From assembly GCA_003556985.1 (NCBI GenBank), contig PWPZ01000248.1, positions 1 through 12,129 on the forward strand: a stretch of 12,129 bases of DNA, given 5' to 3'. The first letter of the stretch is position 1, and each line of letters begins with the position of its first letter. Positions 1 to 6,734 of the stretch are shown piece by piece. Source of the stretch: Bacteroidota bacterium. GTDB lineage: Bacteria; Bacteroidota; Bacteroidia; Bacteroidales; PUMT01. A program made the translations under genes and the position numbers. The notes beneath the pieces are model-generated. The model was not told where the DNA came from. It saw only the letters and a list, made by a program, of their open reading frames with translations, and made no database searches.

Positions 1-198
1 ATAAAGGATGGCACTCAGCATCAGAAAGATCTCCTGGGTCCATTCGGTATAGGAATGTTCGCCAAATTTTCCGGTGTGGGTCAGGGTGATGGAATCGAGA
101 AATATCAGGTGACTGATGCCGCCCAGGATGGCAGCATAAAAGATTGTCCTGAATATGGCCTGTACTATGGGTTGGGTGTATTGCCTGTCTGTCTGCAT
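1..198 (-). CDS. Partial membrane protein of unknown function (N-terminal 66 residues)
   Basis: A reading frame opens at an ATG whose complement lies at 196-198 and stays open for 66 codons to the left edge, so the C-terminus is missing. The protein starts MQTDRQYTQP. A hydrophobic segment lies at about residues 13-35. Next comes a polar stretch with GEHSYTEWTQE (residues 46-56), then the start of a second hydrophobic segment. Small multi-pass membrane proteins of unknown function often have an E-x-x-x-x-E-W-x-Q/T motif just before a membrane helix, and this fits that pattern. No family name can be given. It is divergent from the iron importer operon and shares a spacer of about 400 bases with it. 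No clear ribosome binding site or TAnnTTTG element was found upstream. It could be longer or shorter at the N-terminus, but no other start is obvious. Confidence 0.6.
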   Translation of the reverse strand, partial: MQTDRQYTQPIVQAIFRTIFYAAILGGISHLIFLDSITLTHTGKFGEHSYTEWTQEIFLMLSAILY

Positions 199-448
199 GG
201 TTATTTTATTTAATTGGTTAAGGTAGCTTTTTCAGGGGATTATGATTCTGCCTTGTACGATTTTGAATCTATTTAACCGGGTAGTGTCTTTGCCCGGTCT
301 TATTATGATTTTACCGCCCGGATTGCGATTCTGCTGCATCACTATTGACGGAACTTCCTGTTTTTGATTCTGCAAAGAAAATAAGTTCCCCCCGCTTTTC
401 AAAATATGTTTTTCCAAAACACCATCCCAAAGGGGTCCTGATTGATTC

Positions 449-479
449 TTGGTATTTATAATTGGATTAAATAAATTTG
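449..479 (+). promoter_or_regulatory. Bacteroidota-type promoter for the iron importer operon
   Basis: TAAATTTG at 472-479 matches the Bacteroidota -7 consensus TAnnTTTG exactly. A TTG at 449-451 lies 20 bases upstream, close to the spacing expected for the -33 element. Transcription would start near 486 and leave a leader of about 110 bases that contains the whole CA-rich repeat. I looked for a Fur-type palindrome here and found none I would defend. Confidence 0.5.
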
Positions 480-502
480 CAGCGTATCCGAAAATAATCA
501 GA

Positions 503-568
503 TCACACATTTCACATATCACACAACACACATCACACAACACACATCACACATCACATATCACACAT
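503..568 (+). repeat. CA-rich low-complexity repeat in the iron operon leader
   Basis: The stretch is almost only A and C with occasional T. It contains two perfect tandem copies of ATCACACAACACAC (518-531 and 532-545), followed by shorter variants of the ATCACAC unit up to about 568. It lies between the predicted transcription start and the first codon of the lipoprotein gene. The RNA would have almost no G, so it would be unstructured in itself. Confidence 0.75.
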
Positions 569-597
569 AATGAAGGTACATTAAAGCACCGGGCGGA

Positions 598-1692
598 ATG
601 AAAGAATTAAGGGGATTGAAAATTATAAGAGTGACAGGGTTGATCCGGAAAGTGATCGCTGCCTTAGGCTCAACGGGAGTGATCAGGGTAACCAGTGCAA
701 TAATTATAATGACTGTCATCGTTTCCTGCAGCCCGGAGGGCGAGGTTGTTAATGTCTATTCTTCGAGGCACTATGAGGTGGATAACAAACTTCTTGCCCG
801 GTTTACCGGGGAAACCGGGATAAAGGTTAACCTGGTGGGGGCTGACAGCGACCAGCTGATTACCCGGCTGCGGATGGAAGGTGAGCGTACCCGGGCCGAT
901 GTGCTGATTACCGCAGATGCGAGCAGGCTCAGTATGGCAAAGGAGCTCGGACTTCTTCAGAAAATGGAATCACCGGCAATAAGGGAGAAGGTTCCTCCGC
1001 ACTGGAGGGACAGCGATATGTACTGGACCGGGCTTACCAAAAGGGTAAGGTTTTTCGTTTATGATCCTCTCAGGGTAAATCGCGACGAGCTTTCCGGATA
1101 CGAGGGACTTACCGGAGAAGAGTGGAAGGGGAGAGTGCTGGTACGCTCCTCCAACAGCCATTACAACCAGTCTCTAATGTCTTCAATCATTGCTGTTCAC
1201 GGTGAAGAGGGTGCCCTGAAATGGGCGGAAGGCATGGTTGCTAATATGGCCCGGGAACCCAGCGGCAATGACCGTGACCAGGTGAAATTTATAGCGGCGG
1301 GACTGGGTGATGTTGCGATCATAAATTCCTATTATATGGGATTGCTGCATAATTCACAGAACAGCGAGGAAAGAAATGTGGCCCGAAAGGTGGAAGTATT
1401 TTTTCCGAACCAGTCAGGCAGAGGCAGCCATGTGAATATCAGCGGAGCCGGTATTACCGCAGCGGCTGAAAACAGGGAGAACGGACTGAAACTTATCGGG
1501 TTCCTTCTGAGCATAGAGGCCCAGGAACAGATAGCCTTCGAAAATTTCGAGTACCCGGTGCTGCCCGATGCAAGGTGGCCGGACCTGCTTCGGCAATGGG
1601 GGACCTTTAGTGCCGACACCGTTTCGCTGGAAGAGCTGGGCCGGTTCCGCGAGCAATCGGTCATGATCTTTAATCAGGCAGGATGGAGATAA
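598..1692 (+). CDS. fbpA: Ferric iron ABC transporter, substrate-binding lipoprotein (FbpA/FutA family)
   Basis: This is the Fe3+-binding component of an ABC importer. It would be anchored by lipid outside the inner membrane and deliver iron to the permease encoded next. A hydrophobic stretch (residues 32-43) ends in a lipobox, IVSC, with the acylated Cys at 44. The mature part opens with VNVYSSRHYEVD, the family's typical N-terminus. Other family blocks are RADVLITADASRL (99-111), VLVRSSNSHYNQS (180-192), GNDRDQVK (223-230), INSYYMGLL (242-250) and RGSHVNISGAG (275-285). The tyrosine pair Y245-Y246, with Y59 and Y189, are candidates for the ferric ligands known in FbpA/FutA proteins. At 364 residues the length is normal, but the region before the lipobox is unusually long. 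A GTG start at 679 (codon 28) or 652 (codon 19) would give a more usual signal peptide. The gene overlaps the permease gene by 10 bases. The iron specificity is inferred from family resemblance. Confidence 0.9.
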   Translation: MKELRGLKIIRVTGLIRKVIAALGSTGVIRVTSAIIIMTVIVSCSPEGEVVNVYSSRHYEVDNKLLARFTGETGIKVNLVGADSDQLITRLRMEGERTRADVLITADASRLSMAKELGLLQKMESPAIREKVPPHWRDSDMYWTGLTKRVRFFVYDPLRVNRDELSGYEGLTGEEWKGRVLVRSSNSHYNQSLMSSIIAVHGEEGALKWAEGMVANMAREPSGNDRDQVKFIAAGLGDVAIINSYYMGLLHNSQNSEERNVARKVEVFFPNQSGRGSHVNISGAGITAAAENRENGLKLIGFLLSIEAQEQIAFENFEYPVLPDARWPDLLRQWGTFSADTVSLEELGRFREQSVMIFNQAGWR

Positions 1693-3353
1693 GAAAGGAG
1701 CTGCATAGACGCCTGCGGCGGTACGCGGGAAGACTTAAGAGTATCCTGCCCACGCTGATCATCACTTTTATCATCCTTGTTCCGCTGCTGGTGGTGACTT
1801 TTGAGTTTACCCGGCCGCCAACGGAAATCTGGCACCATTTTACATCGGTCCTGCTCCCGGGCTATTTCCAAAACACCCTGTTGCTGCTGGCAGGGGTCGG
1901 AGCCGGCACTTTTATAATTGGTACGGGCACGGCCTGGCTGGTGAGCATGTACCGGTTTCCGGGCCGGCAGTTCCTGGCCTGGGCGCTGGTGATGCCTATC
2001 GCCATCCCTGCCTATATCAACGGGTATACCTGGGCGGGCATGCTTGACTATACCTCACCCCTTTATACCTTTTTAAGGGAAAGGTACGCGCTGGATACTG
2101 GTGCATACCTCTTTTTTGACCTCCTCTCACCAACGGGGGTGATAATAATCTTTACCCTGTCGCTGTATCCTTATGTTTACCTTATCTGCAGGGCATTCTT
2201 CATGAGCCAGTCGGCCGCCATGCTGGAAACGGCATCCTCCCTGGGGCACTCGCCGGTGCGGTCGTTTTTCAGGATTGCCCTGCCCATGGCCAGGCCCGCC
2301 ATCGTGGCCGGGGTGACGCTGGTAATGATGGAGGTGCTGAATGATTACGGACTGGTACAGTATTTCGGGGTGGATACCTTTACCACCGGAATCTTTTCAG
2401 CCTGGTTCTCCTTCGGCGACCGGAGCACCGCCCTGAGACTGGCAGGCTGGTTGCTGGTGATGGTACTGGCACTGATCATTCTCGAAAGGCTGCAAAGGGG
2501 AAAGGCCCGGTTCGATGTTACCGGGGCAACTTACAGGCCGGTAAGGAGAAGACAGCCCGAAAAGAGCAGGGCGCTGATGATGTCGCTGCTATGCTCGGTT
2601 CCCGTTTTTCTGGGGTTTATTCTCCCTTTTCTGACCCTGCTGAACTGGACGGTGCAAACCTTTGACGGGGTAGTTGATTTTTCTTTCGTGAGACTTACCG
2701 CCAACAGTTTCCTTCTTGCCGCCGGCGCTTCCTTCACCGGCATGGCAGTTGCCTTACTTATCCTTTTCTCGCTAAGGTACAGCGGATCAAAGATACTGTA
2801 CTTTCTTTCCAGGGCGGCAACCATGGGTTATGCCCTGCCCGGCGCCGTGGTGGCCATCGGTATTCTTATACCGCTGCTGGCGGTCGACAGCCTGGTGGGG
2901 AATTTGCTTCAGCAAATGCATCAGGGAAGTCTCAGGCTGATGATAAGCAGCTCGGTGTTTGCACTGATATACGCCTACCTTGTCAGGTTCATGGCAGTGG
3001 GATACAACAACCTGGAAGCCGGATATGACAGGATCTCGTCGAGCATCGACGAATCGGCCGCCTCACTGGGCAGCAGCAGAAAAAGAACCCTCAGGGAGCT
3101 GCATCTGCCGCTTCTCAAGGGTGCACTGCTGGGCGGGGGACTGCTGATTTTTGTTGATGTGCTGAAGGAGCTGCCGCTGACTTTGATTCTGAGACCGTTT
3201 AATTTCGATACCCTGGCAACAAGGGCCTATGAATATGCCAGCGACGAAAGGGTGGCCCAGTCGGCCCCCGCAGCCCTGATTGTCATCCTGACGGGCATGA
3301 TCCCCGCGTTTTTTATGAATATGATCCTAACTAAAACAAATGCCAGACTATGA
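1683..3353 (+). CDS. fbpB: Ferric iron ABC transporter, fused two-domain permease (FbpB family)
   Basis: This is the inner-membrane channel of the iron importer. Its 556 residues contain two permease domains in tandem, the usual arrangement in the FbpB/SfuB family, so one chain can form the whole pore. Each half carries an EAA loop that contacts the ATPase: ETASSLGHSPVRSFFRIALP (182-201) and ESAASLGSSRKRTLRELHLP (457-476). Family blocks are also clear at NDYGLVQYFGV (220-230) and in the run from DVLKELPLT (492-500) to ATRAYEYASDE (512-522). About twelve hydrophobic segments can be counted, starting at residues 21-40. A basic linker (about 270-296) joins the halves. The start overlaps the end of the lipoprotein gene by 10 bases and the stop overlaps the ATPase start by 4 (ATGA), which implies translational coupling. 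Confidence 0.93.
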   Translation: MEIRKELHRRLRRYAGRLKSILPTLIITFIILVPLLVVTFEFTRPPTEIWHHFTSVLLPGYFQNTLLLLAGVGAGTFIIGTGTAWLVSMYRFPGRQFLAWALVMPIAIPAYINGYTWAGMLDYTSPLYTFLRERYALDTGAYLFFDLLSPTGVIIIFTLSLYPYVYLICRAFFMSQSAAMLETASSLGHSPVRSFFRIALPMARPAIVAGVTLVMMEVLNDYGLVQYFGVDTFTTGIFSAWFSFGDRSTALRLAGWLLVMVLALIILERLQRGKARFDVTGATYRPVRRRQPEKSRALMMSLLCSVPVFLGFILPFLTLLNWTVQTFDGVVDFSFVRLTANSFLLAAGASFTGMAVALLILFSLRYSGSKILYFLSRAATMGYALPGAVVAIGILIPLLAVDSLVGNLLQQMHQGSLRLMISSSVFALIYAYLVRFMAVGYNNLEAGYDRISSSIDESAASLGSSRKRTLRELHLPLLKGALLGGGLLIFVDVLKELPLTLILRPFNFDTLATRAYEYASDERVAQSAPAALIVILTGMIPAFFMNMILTKTNARL

Positions 3354-4435
3354 GCCTCCTTCGTTTGCACAAATTATCGAAAAAGTTCCCCGGCAGCCGG
3401 GTACCGGCCGTCGACCAGGTTTCCCTTTCCCTCGAAAGAGGCGAGATACTCGCCCTGCTCGGGGAAAGCGGCAGCGGGAAAACTACTCTTCTGAGAATGA
3501 TAGCCGGTTTCGAGACACCCACTTCTGGGGAGGTTTTTATTGACGGCCGACTGGTGGCCGGCAACGGAGTGTTTATGGAGGCTGAAAGACGGGGTATTGG
3601 CGTTGTTTTCCAGGATTACGCCCTTTTTCCCCATCTCAGGGTGAGGGAAAATATGGAGTTCGGACTGAAACATCTTCCCGCGAAGGAGAGAAAAGAAAGG
3701 ACAGAATGGATGATGGAGCTTACAGGCACCTCCGGAATGCAGGAAAGGTATCCTCATGAGCTGTCGGGGGGACAAAAACAGAGGATCGCACTTGCCAGGG
3801 CAATGGCTCCGGGACCCGACCTTATACTGTTTGACGAGCCCTTCAGCAGTATCGACAGTATGCGCAAGAACCAGATGAGGAAAGAAATAAAGGCGATTAT
3901 CAATAAGTCGGGTACCACCGCACTTTTTATTACCCACGACACCAAAGATGCCATGGCAATGGCCGACAGGATATGCATGCTGAAAAAAGGAAAAAATATT
4001 CAGACCGGTACACCTTATCAGTTGTACAATACCCCGGTTAATTCTTATGTAGCAAGCTCTTTTGGAAAAACCAACCTTATCAGTGCTGAGGTTACCGGCG
4101 GGGGACTAAAGACTGCATTCGGGGTTCTGCCCCTGAAGGAAACGAAATGGAGGGCCGGCGAAAAGGTTACATTGTCGGTAAGGCCGGAGAGCTTTATTCT
4201 TGAAAGCAACAGAAACGGCTGCCTGTGCGGCGAAATAACTGATCGTAGCTTTATGGGCGAGTTCAATGAACTGGTGTGCGAGGTGCCGACCGGTAACGGA
4301 GGGAAGGAAGAGCTGGTGGTGAGAATCGCTCCCGGAAAGTCGTGCAGCGAAAACCAGTGCTTCATCAGGATCAGCGAAAGTATGATCCATGTTATGAGAG
4401 GGAATGAAGAGGAGCCTGACTCTGCCCGGGGGTAA
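3350..4435 (+). CDS. fbpC: Ferric iron ABC transporter, ATPase subunit (FbpC family)
   Basis: This cytoplasmic ATPase powers the importer. All core motifs are present: Walker A GESGSGKT (38-45), Q-loop Q88 in VFQDYALFPH, signature LSGGQKQRIALARA (138-151), Walker B LILFDEP (158-164), and the switch histidine H196 in ITHD. The catalytic glutamate is E163. Residues from about 240 to 361 form a C-terminal regulatory region of TOBE type, as in FbpC, MalK and PotA. It is preceded by the typical TGTPYQLYNTPVNSYVASSFG block. The length of 361 residues fits the family. The D-loop reads SSID rather than the commoner SALD or SNLD, a mild variation. The start is chosen because ATGA overlaps the permease stop. 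No obvious terminator follows. The next gene is convergent and ends 129 bases away. Confidence 0.93.
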   Translation: MSLLRLHKLSKKFPGSRVPAVDQVSLSLERGEILALLGESGSGKTTLLRMIAGFETPTSGEVFIDGRLVAGNGVFMEAERRGIGVVFQDYALFPHLRVRENMEFGLKHLPAKERKERTEWMMELTGTSGMQERYPHELSGGQKQRIALARAMAPGPDLILFDEPFSSIDSMRKNQMRKEIKAIINKSGTTALFITHDTKDAMAMADRICMLKKGKNIQTGTPYQLYNTPVNSYVASSFGKTNLISAEVTGGGLKTAFGVLPLKETKWRAGEKVTLSVRPESFILESNRNGCLCGEITDRSFMGEFNELVCEVPTGNGGKEELVVRIAPGKSCSENQCFIRISESMIHVMRGNEEEPDSARG

Positions 4436-4440
4436 TGACA

Positions 4441-4584
4441 GCGGCTGCCTCAGGTGGAGACAGGGGCAAAGTTGCCGGAGGCGGGGTAATTCAGGCCGTG
4501 GAAAGAACCTGACCGGCCGCAGCAAGGTTAACTCCATGGAGGCAGGGATGAATTGGTGGCTGTCTCAGTTGGAGGCAGGGGCAA
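4441..4584. repeat. Imperfect 29-base direct repeat flanking the fbpC/ygjP convergence
   Basis: 4441-4469 and 4556-4584 match at 25 of 29 positions. Both read G-Y-GGCTG-Y-CTCAG, then TGGAG-R-CAGGGGCAA. Copy 1 is non-coding and follows the fbpC stop. Copy 2 contains the stop and last codons of the minus-strand peptidase gene. A further GGAGGCAGGG occurs at 4539-4548. This could be an old local duplication of the 3' end of the peptidase gene. The spacer holds no T-tailed hairpin. Confidence 0.5.
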
Positions 4585-5161
4585 GCGGCAGGATCCGGTG
4601 TTTTTTGATCTCCCTGGCCAGCCCCCTTGCATTTCCCGTATGGTGCTCAAGCCTCTCCCAGAACGCCGGTGAGTGGTTCTTGTGCACCGTGTGTACCAGC
4701 TCGTGCAATATAACGTAATCGATCAGATGGGAAGGAAGCTGCATAAGGAATATGCTCAGGTTGATATTGTTCACCCCGGAGCAGCTCCCCCAGCGGGTGC
4801 GGCTGCGGCGTATACTTACCCGGCGGTAAGTGAAGCCGTGGTCTTTTGCCAGGATGGCCGTCCTTTCGGGAAGGTAGGCAAGTGCTTTCATTCTGAGCTG
4901 GTCTTCGGCCAGCTTCCGTTCTTCATCACTGAGGGTTTTGGGCGCGGCCTGCTCATAAAGAACGGCCAGGCGAAGCTTTTCCTTTATCCAGGAGGTGTTC
5001 TGCAACATAAAAGCTTCGGCATCGCGCCAGGCAGAATACCAGGGCAGGGTGACCCTGACTCCCCTCCATGGCTTTACCGTAAGGGTGAACCGTCGCGCAC
5101 GCCGGCTTTTCACAAAATTTACTTCCCCGATAAAGGGATATGTCCTGATTTTTTTACTCAC
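4565..5161 (-). CDS. ygjP: YgjP/SprT-like zinc metallopeptidase (DUF45 / M48-like)
   Basis: This is a cytoplasmic metal-dependent hydrolase of the YgjP family. The zinc site is plain: HELVH followed six residues later by H in KNHSPAFW. In the 198-residue form these are H153, E154, H157 and H163. Upstream is the family signature RTRWGSCSGVNNINLS, and the N-terminus has FVKSRRARRFTLTVKP, as in the family. The reading frame can extend to a TTG at 5206. I chose the GTG at 5161 because the protein then begins MSKKIRTYPFIGEVNF, which is where family similarity is expected to begin, and because the upstream codons read unlike protein. The physiological substrate of YgjP proteins is not firmly known. 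The gene stands alone on the minus strand, convergent with fbpC and divergent from the TolC gene. Its last codons lie in a diverged direct repeat. Confidence 0.88.
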   Translation of the reverse strand: MSKKIRTYPFIGEVNFVKSRRARRFTLTVKPWRGVRVTLPWYSAWRDAEAFMLQNTSWIKEKLRLAVLYEQAAPKTLSDEERKLAEDQLRMKALAYLPERTAILAKDHGFTYRRVSIRRSRTRWGSCSGVNNINLSIFLMQLPSHLIDYVILHELVHTVHKNHSPAFWERLEHHTGNARGLAREIKKHRILPLAPASN

Positions 5162-5274
5162 GCATACGGGATAAATGAAATAAGCTGATACATTTGCAAA
5201 CTGCAAAAGAATTATAATTTATCAGTTTCCCCAAAAAAAATATACCATTAAATCTTATAATTCTGTTATTTATT

Positions 5275-5282
5275 TATCTTTG
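5275..5282 (+). promoter_or_regulatory. TAnnTTTG promoter element upstream of the TolC-family gene
   Basis: TATCTTTG matches the Bacteroidota -7 consensus and lies in an AT-rich divergent spacer (5162-5366). No convincing -33 TTTG was found at the right distance. Transcription would begin near 5289, inside a longer version of the downstream frame that opens at 5280. This argues for the downstream ATG at 5367 as the true start, with a leader of about 78 bases. Confidence 0.5.
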
Positions 5283-5366
5283 GTACTATTTTTTAATTGC
5301 AAGTTTTCAAACCCGGAAATGAGATATATTGAGCCGGTCCAAACCTTAATAAAAAACATATCCCCT

Positions 5367-6722
5367 ATGTCCGGAAACAGATTTCTATTTTTTATTTCGC
5401 TGATCGTCCTTTTGATTTTTATAAGCCCCGAACAGGCAGAAGGCCAAAAGACCTGGTCACTGGAGCAGTGCATCGAGTATGCTCTGGATAACAACATCAT
5501 GATAAAGCAGCAGGAGTTGAACACCCAGGTTAATGAAAATATGCTCATGCAGTCAAGGCTGAGCAGGCTGCCTACTGTGAACGCAAACACCCAGCAAAGT
5601 CTCAGCTATGGCCGCACCCTGGATTTCCTGACCAATACCTATATAGACAGGAATACCTATTCATTCAGCTATAATGCCAGCTCCCAGCTTACCCTGTTCA
5701 ACGGATTCCAGATAACCAACTCCATCAGGCAGGATAACCTGAACCTTATGGCAAGCCTGGCCGATCTTGAAAAATTGAAAAACGATATTTCCCTGAATAT
5801 TGCATCTGCCTACCTGCAGATCCTGTTCAGCATGGAACTTCTCAATATTGCCGAGAGCCAGCTCGATATCACCAGCCAGCAGGTGGACCGCACAAGAAGG
5901 CTGGTTGAGGCGGGCAGCCTGCCCCAGGGTAACCTCCTGGAGATACAGGCCCAGGAAGCAGCCGACAACCTCAGGGTGGTAAATGCATCCAACCAGCTTA
6001 CCCTTTCATACCTGTCTCTTACCCAGATGCTGGAGCTTCAGGAAACTGAAGATTTTGCCATAGTGACTCCCGATTTTGAAGATATAACCGTGCTCACCCC
6101 CCGGTACGAGGTTGAATCGGTATATGAATCGGCACTGCAAATCCAGCCCCAGATTGAAAGCTCGGAATACCAGGTTGCCGCTTCTGAAACCGGACTGGAT
6201 ATTGCAAAGGGCCGTAGAAGTCCGCGCCTCTTTATTTCCGGAAGCTACGGCTCGGGCTACCAGGAACTGATATCCGATTTTGAGGGCTATGAAGCACCGG
6301 CTTTCCGTAACCAGATAAGGAACAACCAGAGCACCAATTTTACGATGGGGCTGGCAATACCCATCTTCAATGCGGGACAGGTTAATACGGCCATTGCCAA
6401 TGCAAGGATAGGGGTTTTGAATGCCGAATACAATATGCAGCGAACCAAAAACCAGCTTTTCCAGGAGATACAGCAGGCTTATGCCGATGTGGTGGCGGCC
6501 CATGAGAACTTCAGGGCTACAGAAGTAGCCCTGGAATCGATCGAGGAATCATTCCGGCATACCGAACAGCGTTTTGAGGTGGGCATGGTTACCACAGTGG
6601 AATTCAACCAGTCTCTGAACCAGCTTACCACCACCCGGTCGGAGCTGCTGAGGGCTAAATACGAATATATTTTCATGTCAAGCGTACTTGATTTTTACCT
6701 GGGAGAGGTTATAAGACTTTAA
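5367..6722 (+). CDS. TolC-family outer-membrane channel protein
   Basis: This is the outer-membrane exit duct of a tripartite export or efflux system. From the ATG at 5367 it has 451 residues, normal for the family, and begins with a signal peptide (MSGNRFLFFISLIVLL, then a short polar region ending near AEGQ, residues 24-27). The mature protein starts TWSLEQCIEYALDNN, the standard first helix of TolC proteins. An SYGRTLDFLTNT stretch follows, of a kind I associate with Bacteroidota members. The two internal TolC repeats are visible: the first around VDRTRRLVEAGSLPQGNLLEIQAQ, the second around HTEQRFEVGMVTTVEFNQSLNQL. The frame also has ATGs at 5280 and 5319. They would add 29 or 16 residues ahead of the signal peptide, and the first lies within the predicted promoter, so neither is preferred. 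The adaptor gene follows 12 bases downstream, clearly in the same operon. Confidence 0.9.
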   Translation: MSGNRFLFFISLIVLLIFISPEQAEGQKTWSLEQCIEYALDNNIMIKQQELNTQVNENMLMQSRLSRLPTVNANTQQSLSYGRTLDFLTNTYIDRNTYSFSYNASSQLTLFNGFQITNSIRQDNLNLMASLADLEKLKNDISLNIASAYLQILFSMELLNIAESQLDITSQQVDRTRRLVEAGSLPQGNLLEIQAQEAADNLRVVNASNQLTLSYLSLTQMLELQETEDFAIVTPDFEDITVLTPRYEVESVYESALQIQPQIESSEYQVAASETGLDIAKGRRSPRLFISGSYGSGYQELISDFEGYEAPAFRNQIRNNQSTNFTMGLAIPIFNAGQVNTAIANARIGVLNAEYNMQRTKNQLFQEIQQAYADVVAAHENFRATEVALESIEESFRHTEQRFEVGMVTTVEFNQSLNQLTTTRSELLRAKYEYIFMSSVLDFYLGEVIRL

Positions 6723-6734
6723 ATACTAAAAAAA

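Larger units (their letters stand above)
199..597. other. Divergent intergenic spacer, AT-rich
   Basis: This gap of about 400 bases separates the minus-strand membrane protein from the iron operon. It contains an inverted repeat (ACCGGG at 276-281 and CCCGGT at 293-298, 11-base loop), a promoter-like pair at 449-479 and a CA-rich repeat at 503-568. A 103-codon minus-strand frame crosses it at 232-543. Its first residues (MLCDVCCVICEMCD) are simply the translated CA repeat, and the rest resembles no family I know. I therefore treat the spacer as non-coding, though a decayed gene between 232 and 480 cannot be excluded. Confidence 0.5.

Noticed and set aside
276..298. ACCGGG/CCCGGT inverted repeat considered as a terminator or operator
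   Set aside because: There is an 11-base loop, no T run follows on either strand, and no gene ends nearby.
440..520. Possible Fur box upstream of the iron operon
   Set aside because: AT-rich words near 455-500 were compared with the Fur 7-1-7 palindrome and no copy matched well enough.
232..543. 103-codon minus-strand frame in the first spacer
   Set aside because: Its start and Cys-rich N-terminus (MLCDVCCVICEMCD) come from the CA repeat, the rest matches no known family, and a promoter for the opposite strand lies inside it.
503..568. CA repeat considered as a CRISPR array
   Set aside because: The units are 14 bases or shorter, directly abutting and without unique spacers. No cas gene is present.
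3340..3543. 67-codon plus-strand frame at the start of fbpC
   Set aside because: It is another frame of the ATPase gene. The ATPase start is fixed by its 4-base overlap with the permease stop.
4106..4537. 143-codon minus-strand frame opposite the end of fbpC
   Set aside because: It overlaps the well-supported ATPase C-terminal domain and has Pro/Leu/Arg-rich, shadow-like composition.
4673..5188. 171-codon plus-strand frame across the peptidase gene
   Set aside because: It is antisense to a gene with an intact HELVH zinc site, and its own translation shows no family features.
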